Source: Gammaproteobacteria bacterium
GTDB lineage: Bacteria > Pseudomonadota > Gammaproteobacteria > HK1
Length of the DNA: 64,000 nucleotides
NCBI GenBank assembly: GCA_012103455.1
Contig: WLWT01000001.1
Span: 978,001 to 1,042,000 of the forward strand
Reading direction: 5' to 3'
The notes beneath the pieces were generated by a model. The model was given only the letters and a program-made list of their open reading frames with translations. It was not told the DNA's origin and did no database searches. The translations under genes were made by a program, and so were the position numbers. Shown here in pieces: positions 52,229 through 60,705 of this stretch. Each line of letters begins with the position of its first letter. The first letter of the stretch is position 1.

Positions 52229-53330
52229 CTTCGGCAAAAGATTACCCGACACAAATTAATAAAATGTGTTATAGTGATGCTATGAAAAAGACAGACGGTC
52301 GCTCACTGCCCCATTCCGCGCGAGAAGCCATCCGCAGGCACGCGGTTGCGCAAGTATTATCGGGTGAAAGCCCTGAAAAAGTAATTAAAGCCCTCGGATT
52401 TCATCGTTCTTGCATTGACGATTGCTTATCCAGGTATGAGCGAGGTGGTGAACAGGCGCTGTCCACCGGCAAGATCACGGGTCGCCCAAGAAAGTGTCCC
52501 GATGAATGTGCGGATCGCTTACGTGAACGGGTTAAAACGAATCCGTTGCAATTGGATTGTCACGATGCCCTGTGGACGCGCTCGATGATTCAGATATGAC
52601 TGAAAGACAAATTTGGCATCGAAGTCAGCGAGCGTTCGGTGGGCAATAGCCTGTCTCGTTGGGGGATGAGTGCGCAGCGCCCTGGGTTTAAGGCATACGA
52701 GCAAGACCCTGCTCAGGTTAAGGTATGGTTAAAGGAAACTTGGCCTGAAGTACAACAAGAAGCGAAAAGGCGCCGAGCGCGGGTCTATTTTGGCGACGAA
52801 TCGACGATCCGGTCGGATTATCATCGTGGTACTACTTGGGGAGTACGGGGTGATACGCCGGTTGTAGCGAAAACGGGTCGGCGCTTTAGCGTGAATAGGC
52901 TGTCAGCCGTTTCGCCGAAGGGTCACCTGCGTTTTATGGTGAGCGAATCACGGGTAACCGCAGGCGTTTTTATCGACTTTCCAAGGCGTTTGCTGCACAA
53001 CGCCAAGCGATCGGTCTATTGGCTTGTTGATGGCCATCGAATTCATCGAGCCAAGAAAGTGCAAGAATTTGTCCGCACTAGCCAAGGTAAGCTCACGTTA
53101 GTATGGTTACCGCTGTATTCACCGGAACTCAATCCTGATGAGCTAGTATGGCATCACGTAAAAAGCCAACGGATTGGGCGGACAGTGGTGGCTACAAAGG
53201 AGCAACGGGTGGCCTTGGCTCGTTCGGTGTTGCACTCACTGCAACAGAATATGCAAATAATTAAACGGTTTTTCTATGAAAAGCATGTCAGATATATTCT
53301 GAATTGATGTCGGGTAATTTTTTTCCGAAT
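52229..53330 (+). mobile_element. IS630-family element inside the PhyH-like gene
   Basis: 1,102 bp, flanked by TA (52227-52228 and 53331-53332). Terminal inverted repeats: cttcggcaaaagattacccg left, attcggaaaaaaattacccg read inward from the right. It is a different element from the one at 38.5 kb. Confidence 0.93.
52264..53307 (+). pseudogene. IS630-family transposase with in-frame TGA
   Basis: Both parts lie in one frame. The first has HTH segments (AREAIRRHAVAQVLSGESPEKVIKALGFHRSCIDDCLSRYERGG, GRPRKCP). At 52597-52599 a TGA follows SMIQI, probably from a Trp or Arg codon, and LKDKFGIEVSERSVGNSLSR continues. The DDE domain is intact: VYFGDESTIRSDY, VYWLVDGHRIHRAK, LPLYSPELNPDELVWHHVK. A true start may be ATG 52282. 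Without readthrough the element cannot move by itself. Confidence 0.9.
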
Positions 53331-54221
53331 TAGTAAATCGAACGATGCGGGACTTGTATCGAGAGCACGCGAGCGAATTCGAACTCAACGCGTTCGAGGA
53401 AGAGCAGCTCTTGCGGCTGAGAAAAGATGGGTGTGTAGTTCTCGACGGGTTTTTCAAGAATGAAGTAGATATAGTTCGCCAGCAATTCGAACGAGAATTG
53501 GTGGATGGTAGCCACATCGTTACCGGTAACCTAAGTACTTTTGACCACCAATATCGATGCACACTCACGGATACGCTCTACCACATTCCTGCGGCCGCGA
53601 GCTTGGTGTACCACGAGACGATTCTCAGGATTACGGCCGCGTATAAGTGTCAAATTCCGGTTTACTATGGTCGCGCATATCGAACGGACCCGATGCCGGA
53701 GCCTTCAGCGTCAAGCTTGATTCATCGTGACGCTCACGGTGACTTTACGATATTTGTGTTCCTTGAACCGGTTAGTCTGCACAATGGGGCTGGTGTTTAT
53801 GTTCGGGGATCCCATGATTATTGCTGGAAGTCGAACATCCCGTATTCATGTGATGAAAAGCATGTTCGCGATGTATTCACCGATGCGAAAGACTGGCTCA
53901 GCTACGAAGGATCCGCAGGCACTGTTGTTATCGCGGACACAACGGGTTACCACAAAGGACCGGTGTGGCAGCGATTCGGAGACGCGCGCAACCGTTCGCG
54001 TGATGTACTTCATTGGGTTGCGTTGGGTGTTGAAGATAACGGACGGCGAGAAGGCCAGCGTACGACTGTGAGATTGAGGCCTGAAACAGTCGATAGCTTT
54101 GAATCGCTACAGCGGCATTTCTTGTCGGGTATAGAACTCGCTACTCAAGAACCATCATCTTGAATCTCAGATGACCCAAATCGCACTTGCCGCACTGACC
54201 GTTTTGCGGGGGCCAGTTCAG

Positions 54222-55403
54222 TTAGTCCGCTAGTTCAAAACGTCCTCTATGCCAGTAACTGCCTTTGAAGCTGCCCTGGAATATCGACGCTAATGCTTTT
54301 GCGATTTGATTTGCTCTTGCGGGGACGGAGTGCGTCTTAAGTACGTGTGATCTGCCTGCATCCGCGAGTGCTTGCGCTTCTCCTATATTGGCTTCGAGCC
54401 ACGCATTTGCATCGAGGATATCCCGGGCGTCGCATGCACAGGCATTGACTCCAGATCGAAAGCCGAGCGCACTGAAGCCAGTCGTCTTTTCGCATACTAA
54501 CGTGCACCCGTTCGCGGGAAGCTCGAAGTATTTGCGTATCGGCCAGCGCAGCACACTCCCGCACGTGAAACTATGCTTTGAACGGCGAAGTGCCTTTTGA
54601 AAGCATTTGCGCATTAGCCCGATAGACCAATAGTGGGCATAGACGTTGACGCCGAGGCGCGTCAAGATCGTATGGGCATGTCGGAGCCAGTCACCAGAAC
54701 GTGGTATCCCTTGACCGTCAACAAGATCTCTAACCACGATTCGTGCATCGTAGTCTGCGCCTAGCACACTCCATGCTATTGGGCGTTTTGTTAGCGGAAT
54801 ATCCGAGCCCTCGGTAGGATGTACAAAGTGGGGGCAAGATATGACTCTATGTCGGTTTCGCTTTAAGAAATCCAGATAGTTGTCATTCGAATGGGCGACG
54901 ATCGAGGCGTTGACACCTCCAGGCAGCGTCGCCGTATCTGCGAACGCTTCCCGGGGCAAAATGAGCTCCTCGCCCCAGGTGACAAAGAAGTCAGCGATGC
55001 CCTCCATCGCGTCTATGCGTTCAGGCGGAAAATTGTAGTAGTCAGACTGCATGAGCGTCAGAAGGCGTAGTCCGCGGTAGCGTTCCAAAAAGTGCTTATA
55101 GTCGAGACCAATACGCAATAGATTTCGGTCAAATCGGCATGCGTGGATAACGAACCTCAGTGGCTCGCCACGTCCAAGCTTAGAGAAATCTTGGATCGAG
55201 TATTCGTCTGCAATTACAACATCAAACGGTCCATTAGCTTCTATGAATGCTTCGATTCCTCGACTAACTATCTGCAGCGGTTGGTAACCCGGCCCGAAGC
55301 AGGTCAGGACGCCGAGTTCGGCAAAGACATCGACCAGTAGTTCACGGGTTGGATTCATTGACATGACGTCGAAACTTAAGTACAGGACTCGGGGTTTGTT
55401 CAA
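54222..55403 (-). CDS. CgeB-like glycosyltransferase
   Basis: 393 residues. The N-terminus (KPRVLYLSFDVMSMNPTRELLVDVFAELG) is a GT-B-like first fold, and the C-terminus is the CgeB/GT1-like donor site: RKYFELPANGCTLVCEKTTGFSALGF, DILDANAWLEANIGEAQALADAGRSHVLKTHSVPARANQIAKAL. It probably adds a sugar to the surface glycan made by this cluster; donor and acceptor are unknown. It is convergent with the PhyH-like gene. Confidence 0.82.
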   Translation of the reverse strand: MNKPRVLYLSFDVMSMNPTRELLVDVFAELGVLTCFGPGYQPLQIVSRGIEAFIEANGPFDVVIADEYSIQDFSKLGRGEPLRFVIHACRFDRNLLRIGLDYKHFLERYRGLRLLTLMQSDYYNFPPERIDAMEGIADFFVTWGEELILPREAFADTATLPGGVNASIVAHSNDNYLDFLKRNRHRVISCPHFVHPTEGSDIPLTKRPIAWSVLGADYDARIVVRDLVDGQGIPRSGDWLRHAHTILTRLGVNVYAHYWSIGLMRKCFQKALRRSKHSFTCGSVLRWPIRKYFELPANGCTLVCEKTTGFSALGFRSGVNACACDARDILDANAWLEANIGEAQALADAGRSHVLKTHSVPARANQIAKALASIFQGSFKGSYWHRGRFELAD

Positions 55404-55508
55404 AGCATTTACCTTATCGCGTGTCTTGAATGTCAGCCCTGTGATTGATTCTTTGATGTGATCGAGCCCATTGCATCGAGTGGAAAGCAGAATTTGCTGT
55501 AGAAACTC

Positions 55509-55794
55509 TCAGGCACCCGACCGATTTTGGTGAGCAGATAGAAGAGTGGACGCAGAGATTCGAACGTGCGTTTGATTGCCAACCGTAGCGTTATCTCCCG
55601 TCCTAAACGAGTGTTCTTCGATAAGATGCTTGATTCCGTATCGCTCGGCGGCTAGGTAAAGCGTGATAATGAAGCCAATGTCAGTTGGGGCTTCGATATC
55701 AGCCACGTATGTTGGGCACTTCTGCATCAAAGACACAACGCGAGCATACTTGGTTGTTATTGCGCTCTTGCACGGGATTCAGGCTGTTCTTCAT
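55509..55794 (-). pseudogene. N-acetyl sugar amidotransferase (WbpG-like) relic
   Basis: ATG 55794 begins KNSLNPVQERNNNQVCSRCV followed by FDAEVPNIR, the N-terminal Cys motif of WbpG-like amidotransferases. The frame stops, and the overlapping frame carries a later part of the same family: IEAPTDIGFIITLYLAAERY, GIKHLIEEHSFRTG. The large middle part, including the PP-loop, has been deleted. Such enzymes turn an N-acetyl group of a nucleotide sugar into an acetamidino group for O-antigen. Frames in 55404-55508 (KIGRVPESFYSKFCFPLD) may be a piece of a further gene. Confidence 0.68.
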
Positions 55795-55840
55795 AGTTAG
55801 TGCTATCTATGCGAGTGTACTTAGGGGATTCTATGCTAAA

Positions 55841-55980
55841 GGGCACCTTTAAAAATGCACTTTTTCTGCGATTGCGGCGTCAGCTCCGTGCTCCAATCCT
55901 CAGGTATCACCTATACACTGCGGTTGTGCGCGCGGTGCTTCCTTGCACTCACGAAACAATGACTATTTTTAGAGGCGCCC
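55841..55980 (+). mobile_element. MITE copy D (140 bp)
   Basis: Ends gggcacctttaaaaa / tttttagaggcgccc. The flanking TAAA (55837-55840, 55981-55984) is a 4-bp target duplication. It inserted upstream of the amidotransferase relic. Confidence 0.92.
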
Positions 55981-56285
55981 TAAAGCCGATTCTTATCGCA
56001 GCTCTGGCGCAGGTACTCTTAATGACGGCTTGCCGCTGCTCAGTAGTCCAGCTCAAGTCAGGATGGCGGCCAAGCCTTCTTCGGAAGGTTGCGCCCCGAT
56101 GCCTCATTCGGCCAGTGAATCGAAGGCGAAGTAGAGGTCACAAGCGCCGGCCCGAAGCGGGGCTATTGTATCGATTTGAATGCATATTCGCATTGGTTAA
56201 GAGATGGCGGATGCTAGCGTGTGACAGTATGTCGCGGCGCGTCCGAGCGCCCCTGAAGAGCCTGCCGTGCCTCGCCTGCGGTTTC
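55981..56285. other. Spacer without a recognised gene
   Basis: 305 bases between MITE D and the ABC exporter stop. Open frames here are short and resemble nothing; this could be worn-out transposon or glycan-gene sequence. Confidence 0.45.
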
Positions 56286-58079
56286 TCAAGAACCTACCTT
56301 GCGCGAGTTAACCGCCACCTCTCCCGTCTGCATACTCCAAAGGGTGTCGAAGCGGCCACCGGAACTCTTCAGAGCATCGAAAGTTCCTGATTCCACGATG
56401 AGCCCTTTGTCAAAAACCAATACATGATCTGCTGAGCGAAGAGTGGACAGCCGGTGGGCTACCATTACGATCGTGACTTGCCCTCGCAGCGCTTCAATCG
56501 CCGCCAATACTTGTTGCTCGGAGGCTGAATCGAGAGCACTGGTCGCTTCATCAAGGACGAGGAGACGTTTGTTGCCAAGAATTGCCCGGGTTAGGCCCAG
56601 ACGCTGCCGCTGTCCACCGGACATCTTTATGTTTCGCCCACCGATTACGGTTTCGTACCCGTCAGGTAGGTCCGTAATGAAATCATGTGCACCTGTGAGG
56701 CGTGCGGCGCATTCGATGTCATCCGCCTGCGCCGGTAAAGAACCCCACGCGATATTCTGAGCCACTGTACCCGCGATCAGGAGTGTGTCTTGGGCGACGA
56801 AACCGATTTGGCGGCGCCACGCTCTATGTTCAAGAGCAGTCACTGGTATGCCGTCTATGTTAACGCTGCCGCTGTTCGGCTTGATTAATCCGACCACAGC
56901 ATCAATGAAAGTGGATTTTCCGGCACCGGACGCCCCAGTGATACCCACGATACTCCCAGGCGCTATAGTTGCTGAAACGCCTCTCACTGCGCTCCGGCCT
57001 GCATAGTCTATAGATAGATCCCGGACTTCAATGCCTACCGCTCCAAGGGGGGATGGAGGGGTTCCTGTATCGTAGGCTTCGACTGCGGCATCGGCCTCGG
57101 ACAATAGCTTCTGCGTCGCTGTCAAAGCAGGCGCTGATACTGCAAATGCCTGTTTAAGGTGCTGTAGAGTTGTGATCTGGACGTAGAGCCTCATGAACAC
57201 ATAGATCGATACCATTACGGCGCCCGGCGCAGTGCTAGTGAATTCGAGCGCCAGCCAAACCCCAAAACCGAGTGCAATGTAGCCGGTTGACATGTAGATG
57301 AATGTAATAACAGAGGGAAGAATGCGGGCCATTGCATCGGTCTCTCGATAGGCATCGACTGAGTCATCAAACAGCGATGATGCGGCCGCTTCTGTTGCCG
57401 TGGACTTGACCAATTTAGAGTTCGACAAAAAGTCAATTGTGTGATGCAGAAGGCGCGAAGATACATGCGTTACATGCTTGCCTACTCGATTACTGTGACG
57501 GCTAATCGGGCGTGTTGCGGTGTAGACGATGGTGCTGAAGAGCAGCAGAAAGACCACCATCTCCCAGGCTGCAGCAAGCGATATTATCGCGTAGACGCCG
57601 ATGAAGAGGCTCGCATTCAGGCATTGCAACGCTACGCTTAATGCAGCACATATGCGATTGACATCATTCACTATTGCGTTAGCTTGTGCGCTGGCGTCGG
57701 ATTGCTGTAGGTAGGTCCACTGCGCGTTAATCACGGTATGGAAAAGGCGTTTGCGCCATGTCGCGGAAACCAGCGTAGTGCAATAAGTCTCAAACCAGGA
57801 ACGCAAAAACGTTACGCTGACTTGCAACACGAGTACCGTTACGACTAAAGCCATTAATGGTCCAATCTCCCGACTGATTCCCATACCGTCAACGACAGCA
57901 TTTATCGTACGTGTAAGTGGGGAAGAGGCCTCACCATCCAGACCAAAACTCGACAGCAGCGGCAGCAGCAAGCTGAGTCCCAATCCCTCAAGGGTGGAAG
58001 CGGCCACCATCAGCGTTATGAGTGTAGCGAGTCGCCACCCGAGGATGTGGTGGGCGTCCTTAAGTACGCGACCTAACAC
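56286..58079 (-). CDS. ABC exporter (fused membrane and ATPase domains)
   Basis: 597 residues. About six membrane helices in the first 320 residues form an ABC type-1 exporter domain. The ATPase has Walker A GASGAGKST, Q-loop IGFVAQDTLLIAGTVAQNI, signature MSGGQRQRLGLTRAIL, Walker B RLLVLDEATSALDSASE and H-loop MVAHRLSTLRSADHVLVF. The architecture is MsbA/PglK-like. In a glycan cluster the likely job is flipping a lipid-linked sugar across the inner membrane, by inference from context. Confidence 0.93.
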   Translation of the reverse strand: MLGRVLKDAHHILGWRLATLITLMVAASTLEGLGLSLLLPLLSSFGLDGEASSPLTRTINAVVDGMGISREIGPLMALVVTVLVLQVSVTFLRSWFETYCTTLVSATWRKRLFHTVINAQWTYLQQSDASAQANAIVNDVNRICAALSVALQCLNASLFIGVYAIISLAAAWEMVVFLLLFSTIVYTATRPISRHSNRVGKHVTHVSSRLLHHTIDFLSNSKLVKSTATEAAASSLFDDSVDAYRETDAMARILPSVITFIYMSTGYIALGFGVWLALEFTSTAPGAVMVSIYVFMRLYVQITTLQHLKQAFAVSAPALTATQKLLSEADAAVEAYDTGTPPSPLGAVGIEVRDLSIDYAGRSAVRGVSATIAPGSIVGITGASGAGKSTFIDAVVGLIKPNSGSVNIDGIPVTALEHRAWRRQIGFVAQDTLLIAGTVAQNIAWGSLPAQADDIECAARLTGAHDFITDLPDGYETVIGGRNIKMSGGQRQRLGLTRAILGNKRLLVLDEATSALDSASEQQVLAAIEALRGQVTIVMVAHRLSTLRSADHVLVFDKGLIVESGTFDALKSSGGRFDTLWSMQTGEVAVNSRKVGS

Positions 58080-58147
58080 AAAGGCGGCTCCGGTTCACGT
58101 AGCCTAGCCACGATGGAGATTAGGCCAGCTGGCCGGTGTTCAGTGGT

Positions 58148-58287
58148 GGGCACCTCTAAAAATAGTAATTTTTTCGCGAGTGCAAGGAAGCACCGCGCGC
58201 AGAACCGCAGTGTATAGGTGATACCTGAGGATTCGAGCACGGCGCTGACGCCGCAATCGCGGAAAAAGTGCATTTTTAGAGGCGCAC
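58148..58287 (-). mobile_element. MITE copy E (140 bp, inverted)
   Basis: Ends gggcacctctaaaaa / tttttagaggcgcac. The flanking TGGT (58144-58147, 58288-58291) is the 4-bp target duplication. It lies between the wecB stop and the ABC exporter start and may affect transcription between them. Confidence 0.93.
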
Positions 58288-58292
58288 TGGTG

Positions 58293-59453
58293 TCAGTGTT
58301 GCGCATATTGGTCAAGATACTGTTTGATTATTGCGGCCATGCGCTGAGATGCTTTCCCATCACCAAAAGGCGTAGTCGCATCCCCCGCAGGCTTCTCGCT
58401 GCGCGCGACTGCATCACGCAGGCTGGATGGACGTGTCCCTATTAGCTGGTTCCAGCCACCTACTAGAGTTTCAGTCCATTCAGTTTCATCCCTAAGTGTT
58501 AGGCACGGCGTTGCCAGCGTAAAAGCTTCCTTCTGAACGCCGCCGGAATCGGTAATGACGATTGCGGCACGTTTTTGTGCCTGTATAAATGATAGATAAG
58601 GTAGTGGGGCTACACAGAGCATCCCTTGTGTGTTCTCAAGAGTTTCGAGTAAGCCGAGCGCTTTGAGCCGCGCACGGGTTCTAGGATGAATGGGAAAGAG
58701 TACGTCTAGATTTCGTGACAAGTCGATTACCTGCTCAACCAAATAGGACAAAGTGTCTACATTATCAGTGCTATCTGCTCGATGGAGCGTGAGCAGAGCG
58801 AATTGATGACGTCTCAGACGGCCGGCCCACTCCGGTTCACTGCCTCGACCTTCTGCGTCCACAATCGCGTCGACCATGACATCTCCAACGTTCGCCACCA
58901 TTCTTTGAGAATTCGGCCTGAGCGTTCGACACTCGTCCATGCTTGCACAATGCGTTGCTGCACCTTGGGGGGCGAGGCCTTCGTTCATAAGGTTGATAAC
59001 TGCATTTGCAGTAGGGCACAGGAGCAGTGTCGATATATGGTCCGTCACGCGTCGATTGACTTCTTCTGGCATGTCGAGTCTGAAGCTACGCAGTCCGGCT
59101 TCAATGTGTGCGACGGGGATCCCATGCTTTACAGCTGCCAACGCCGCAGCCATTGTGGAGTTTGTATCGCCGTACACAAGCACCAGCTTCGGCTTTGTGT
59201 CTTGCAGGATTCTCTCAGCGCCGCACATGATCCGCGCTGTCATCTGAGCGTGAGTACCGCTACCAACACCGAGATTCAGAGCCGGGCTGGGCAGTGTGAG
59301 TTCCCGATAGAAAGCCCCGGCCATATTGTCGTCGTAGTGTTGGCCCGTATCGATCAGTAGCTCGTCGATGCCAGCTTCCTTCAGTGCCATGCTCATGGGG
59401 GCAGCCTTGATGAACTGCGGGCGGGCGCCCACAAATGTTGCGAGAGCGCTCAC
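58293..59453 (-). CDS. wecB: UDP-N-acetylglucosamine 2-epimerase (non-hydrolysing)
   Basis: 386 residues. Motifs: FVGARPQFIKAAPMSMAL, LIDTGQHYDDNMAGAFYREL, KLVLVYGDTNSTMAAALAAV, HIEAGLRSFRLDMPEEVNRRVTDHIS, LTLHRADSTDN, VITDSGGVQKEAFTLATPCLTLRDETEWTET. It makes UDP-ManNAc or related epimers for the glycan. The end of the upstream glycosyltransferase gene overlaps its start, so they are co-translated. A roughly 15-residue stretch (GAATHCASMDECRTLRPNSQ) is longer than usual. Confidence 0.93.
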   Translation of the reverse strand: MSALATFVGARPQFIKAAPMSMALKEAGIDELLIDTGQHYDDNMAGAFYRELTLPSPALNLGVGSGTHAQMTARIMCGAERILQDTKPKLVLVYGDTNSTMAAALAAVKHGIPVAHIEAGLRSFRLDMPEEVNRRVTDHISTLLLCPTANAVINLMNEGLAPQGAATHCASMDECRTLRPNSQRMVANVGDVMVDAIVDAEGRGSEPEWAGRLRRHQFALLTLHRADSTDNVDTLSYLVEQVIDLSRNLDVLFPIHPRTRARLKALGLLETLENTQGMLCVAPLPYLSFIQAQKRAAIVITDSGGVQKEAFTLATPCLTLRDETEWTETLVGGWNQLIGTRPSSLRDAVARSEKPAGDATTPFGDGKASQRMAAIIKQYLDQYAQH

Positions 59454-60604
59454 TATCCTTGTCTCACCAACTGATGATAGAGAGCGAGTTCGCGTTTTAC
59501 CGCGCTATCGTATGCATAGTTTCCAACGTATGCCTTCTCCAACTGACAGCCAAGGCGACAGGCCATATCGGGTTCTGAAACCATCCGCCAGATAGCTGTA
59601 CGCCATGCCATCGGATCGGTGGGCTCCACAACTAGACCCGATATGTCATTCTTGACCATCTCACTGTGCCATTCGACGTTACTGGTGACTACCGGTTTAC
59701 CAAGACTTGCTGCTTCAAGCAAAACGAAGCCGGACATTGGAATTAGAACGATTTCTGCGCGGCGTAACAGGGCGTGCACGACGTTGGCGCTCTGCCAACC
59801 TAAGAATCTGACGTTGTCTATTTTGGCAAATCGTCTCTCCCCTTCCTCACGTAGGGGACCATCGCCACAGAAGCAAAATTCGTGCTCAGGTAATGACGTT
59901 GCGAGCTCGCCAAGGACGTTAAAGAGGATGTCCGAGAACTTGTAGCGGTTGATGAATCCGACGATAGGGACGATGCGAGTTCCTGCGCTAAATCCAAGTG
60001 CAGTTATCGTGCTGTCATCCGAATCGCACGATTTCGGGAGCGGACGGCTCAGCCAAGATATCTCGTTGCAACGCCGGGCTGCCGCCCGAGTTCCGATAAT
60101 ATCTGCTACGTATCTAGTGGTGAATAGATTTGGACAGATGATGGCGGTCGCCAGCATCAATACCAACCACTCCATACCATAGGAGATAATGCGGCTTTTG
60201 TAGTGGTACGTACCGGTACGCTCCTGGACGATACGATTGTCGCCCCCAAGAGAAACCACAAATGGAATTGCGCTAAGGCGTGCGGCTACGGCCCCAATCA
60301 GGCTGCCAAGGTACGGAAGGCGTCCTCGGACAATATTGATTCGAGATTCCTTAATCCGTTGCCGCGCCAACAGCACGGCTCTAAAGAAACGCCGAATGCT
60401 GAGCCAGCCTGCTGGGTGAAGCTGTAGCTCAATCTTATGTTCGCTCAAACGGCCGGCCAGCTCCAGATCTTCCTTATGCGGCGTGAAATGCAACACGACA
60501 TCATATTGGCCCTCGGGATTGTAGATATCGCCAATAGCGCTGAGAACGCCTTTTCGCTCCAACTCCTTCAGGCTCGAATCCATGAAATTTGCGACCCGCA
60601 ACAT
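59453..60604 (-). CDS. GT4-family glycosyltransferase, 5' end altered
   Basis: About 383 residues from ATG 60604. The donor-binding half is typical: IVPIVGFINRYKFSDILFNVLGELATSLPEHEFCFCGDGPL, NVRFLGWQSANVVHALLRRAEIVLIPMSGFVLLEAASLGKPVVTSNVEWHSEMV. The frame extends to 60673, but the extra residues come from a half MITE. The usual N-terminal strand and glycine loop are absent, so the original start was probably lost when the MITE and deletion arose; the protein may be impaired. Its stop overlaps wecB. Confidence 0.82.
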   Translation of the reverse strand: MLRVANFMDSSLKELERKGVLSAIGDIYNPEGQYDVVLHFTPHKEDLELAGRLSEHKIELQLHPAGWLSIRRFFRAVLLARQRIKESRINIVRGRLPYLGSLIGAVAARLSAIPFVVSLGGDNRIVQERTGTYHYKSRIISYGMEWLVLMLATAIICPNLFTTRYVADIIGTRAAARRCNEISWLSRPLPKSCDSDDSTITALGFSAGTRIVPIVGFINRYKFSDILFNVLGELATSLPEHEFCFCGDGPLREEGERRFAKIDNVRFLGWQSANVVHALLRRAEIVLIPMSGFVLLEAASLGKPVVTSNVEWHSEMVKNDISGLVVEPTDPMAWRTAIWRMVSEPDMACRLGCQLEKAYVGNYAYDSAVKRELALYHQLVRQG

Positions 60605-60635
60605 AATTCTAAGATGCGGCCCACACCCAAGATGC

Positions 60636-60687
60636 GATTCGAGAGCTGACGCCGCAATCGCGGAAAAGTGCATTTTTAGAGGTGCCC
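60636..60687 (-). mobile_element. MITE copy F, partial (one end only)
   Basis: gctgacgccgcaatcgcgga and the tip tttttagaggtgccc match the end of copy E, but the other half of the element is missing. The break lies directly at the 5' end of the GT4 gene, pointing to a deletion between MITE and gene. Confidence 0.85.
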
Positions 60688-60705
60688 CCGCACGGTCTCG
60701 ATTGG

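Larger units (their letters stand above)
52109..54163 (+). pseudogene. PhyH-like dioxygenase gene split by IS630
   Basis: ATG 52109 begins MSISTIAKKAARAFLHTVPI and continues to RRHLDLL, where the IS is inserted. After the IS, the frame resumes as VNRTMRDLYREHASEFELNA. Deleting 52229-53330 and one TA joins the two parts in frame, giving about 317 residues. The 3' part has RLRKDGCVVLDGFFKNEVD, the HxD in LIHRDAHGDFTIFVFLEPVS, GAGVYVRGSHDY and a late His (GYHKGP) with Arg, as in phytanoyl-CoA dioxygenase-like enzymes. The 3' part could still be translated from ATG 53345 but would lack the N-terminus. Confidence 0.88.
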
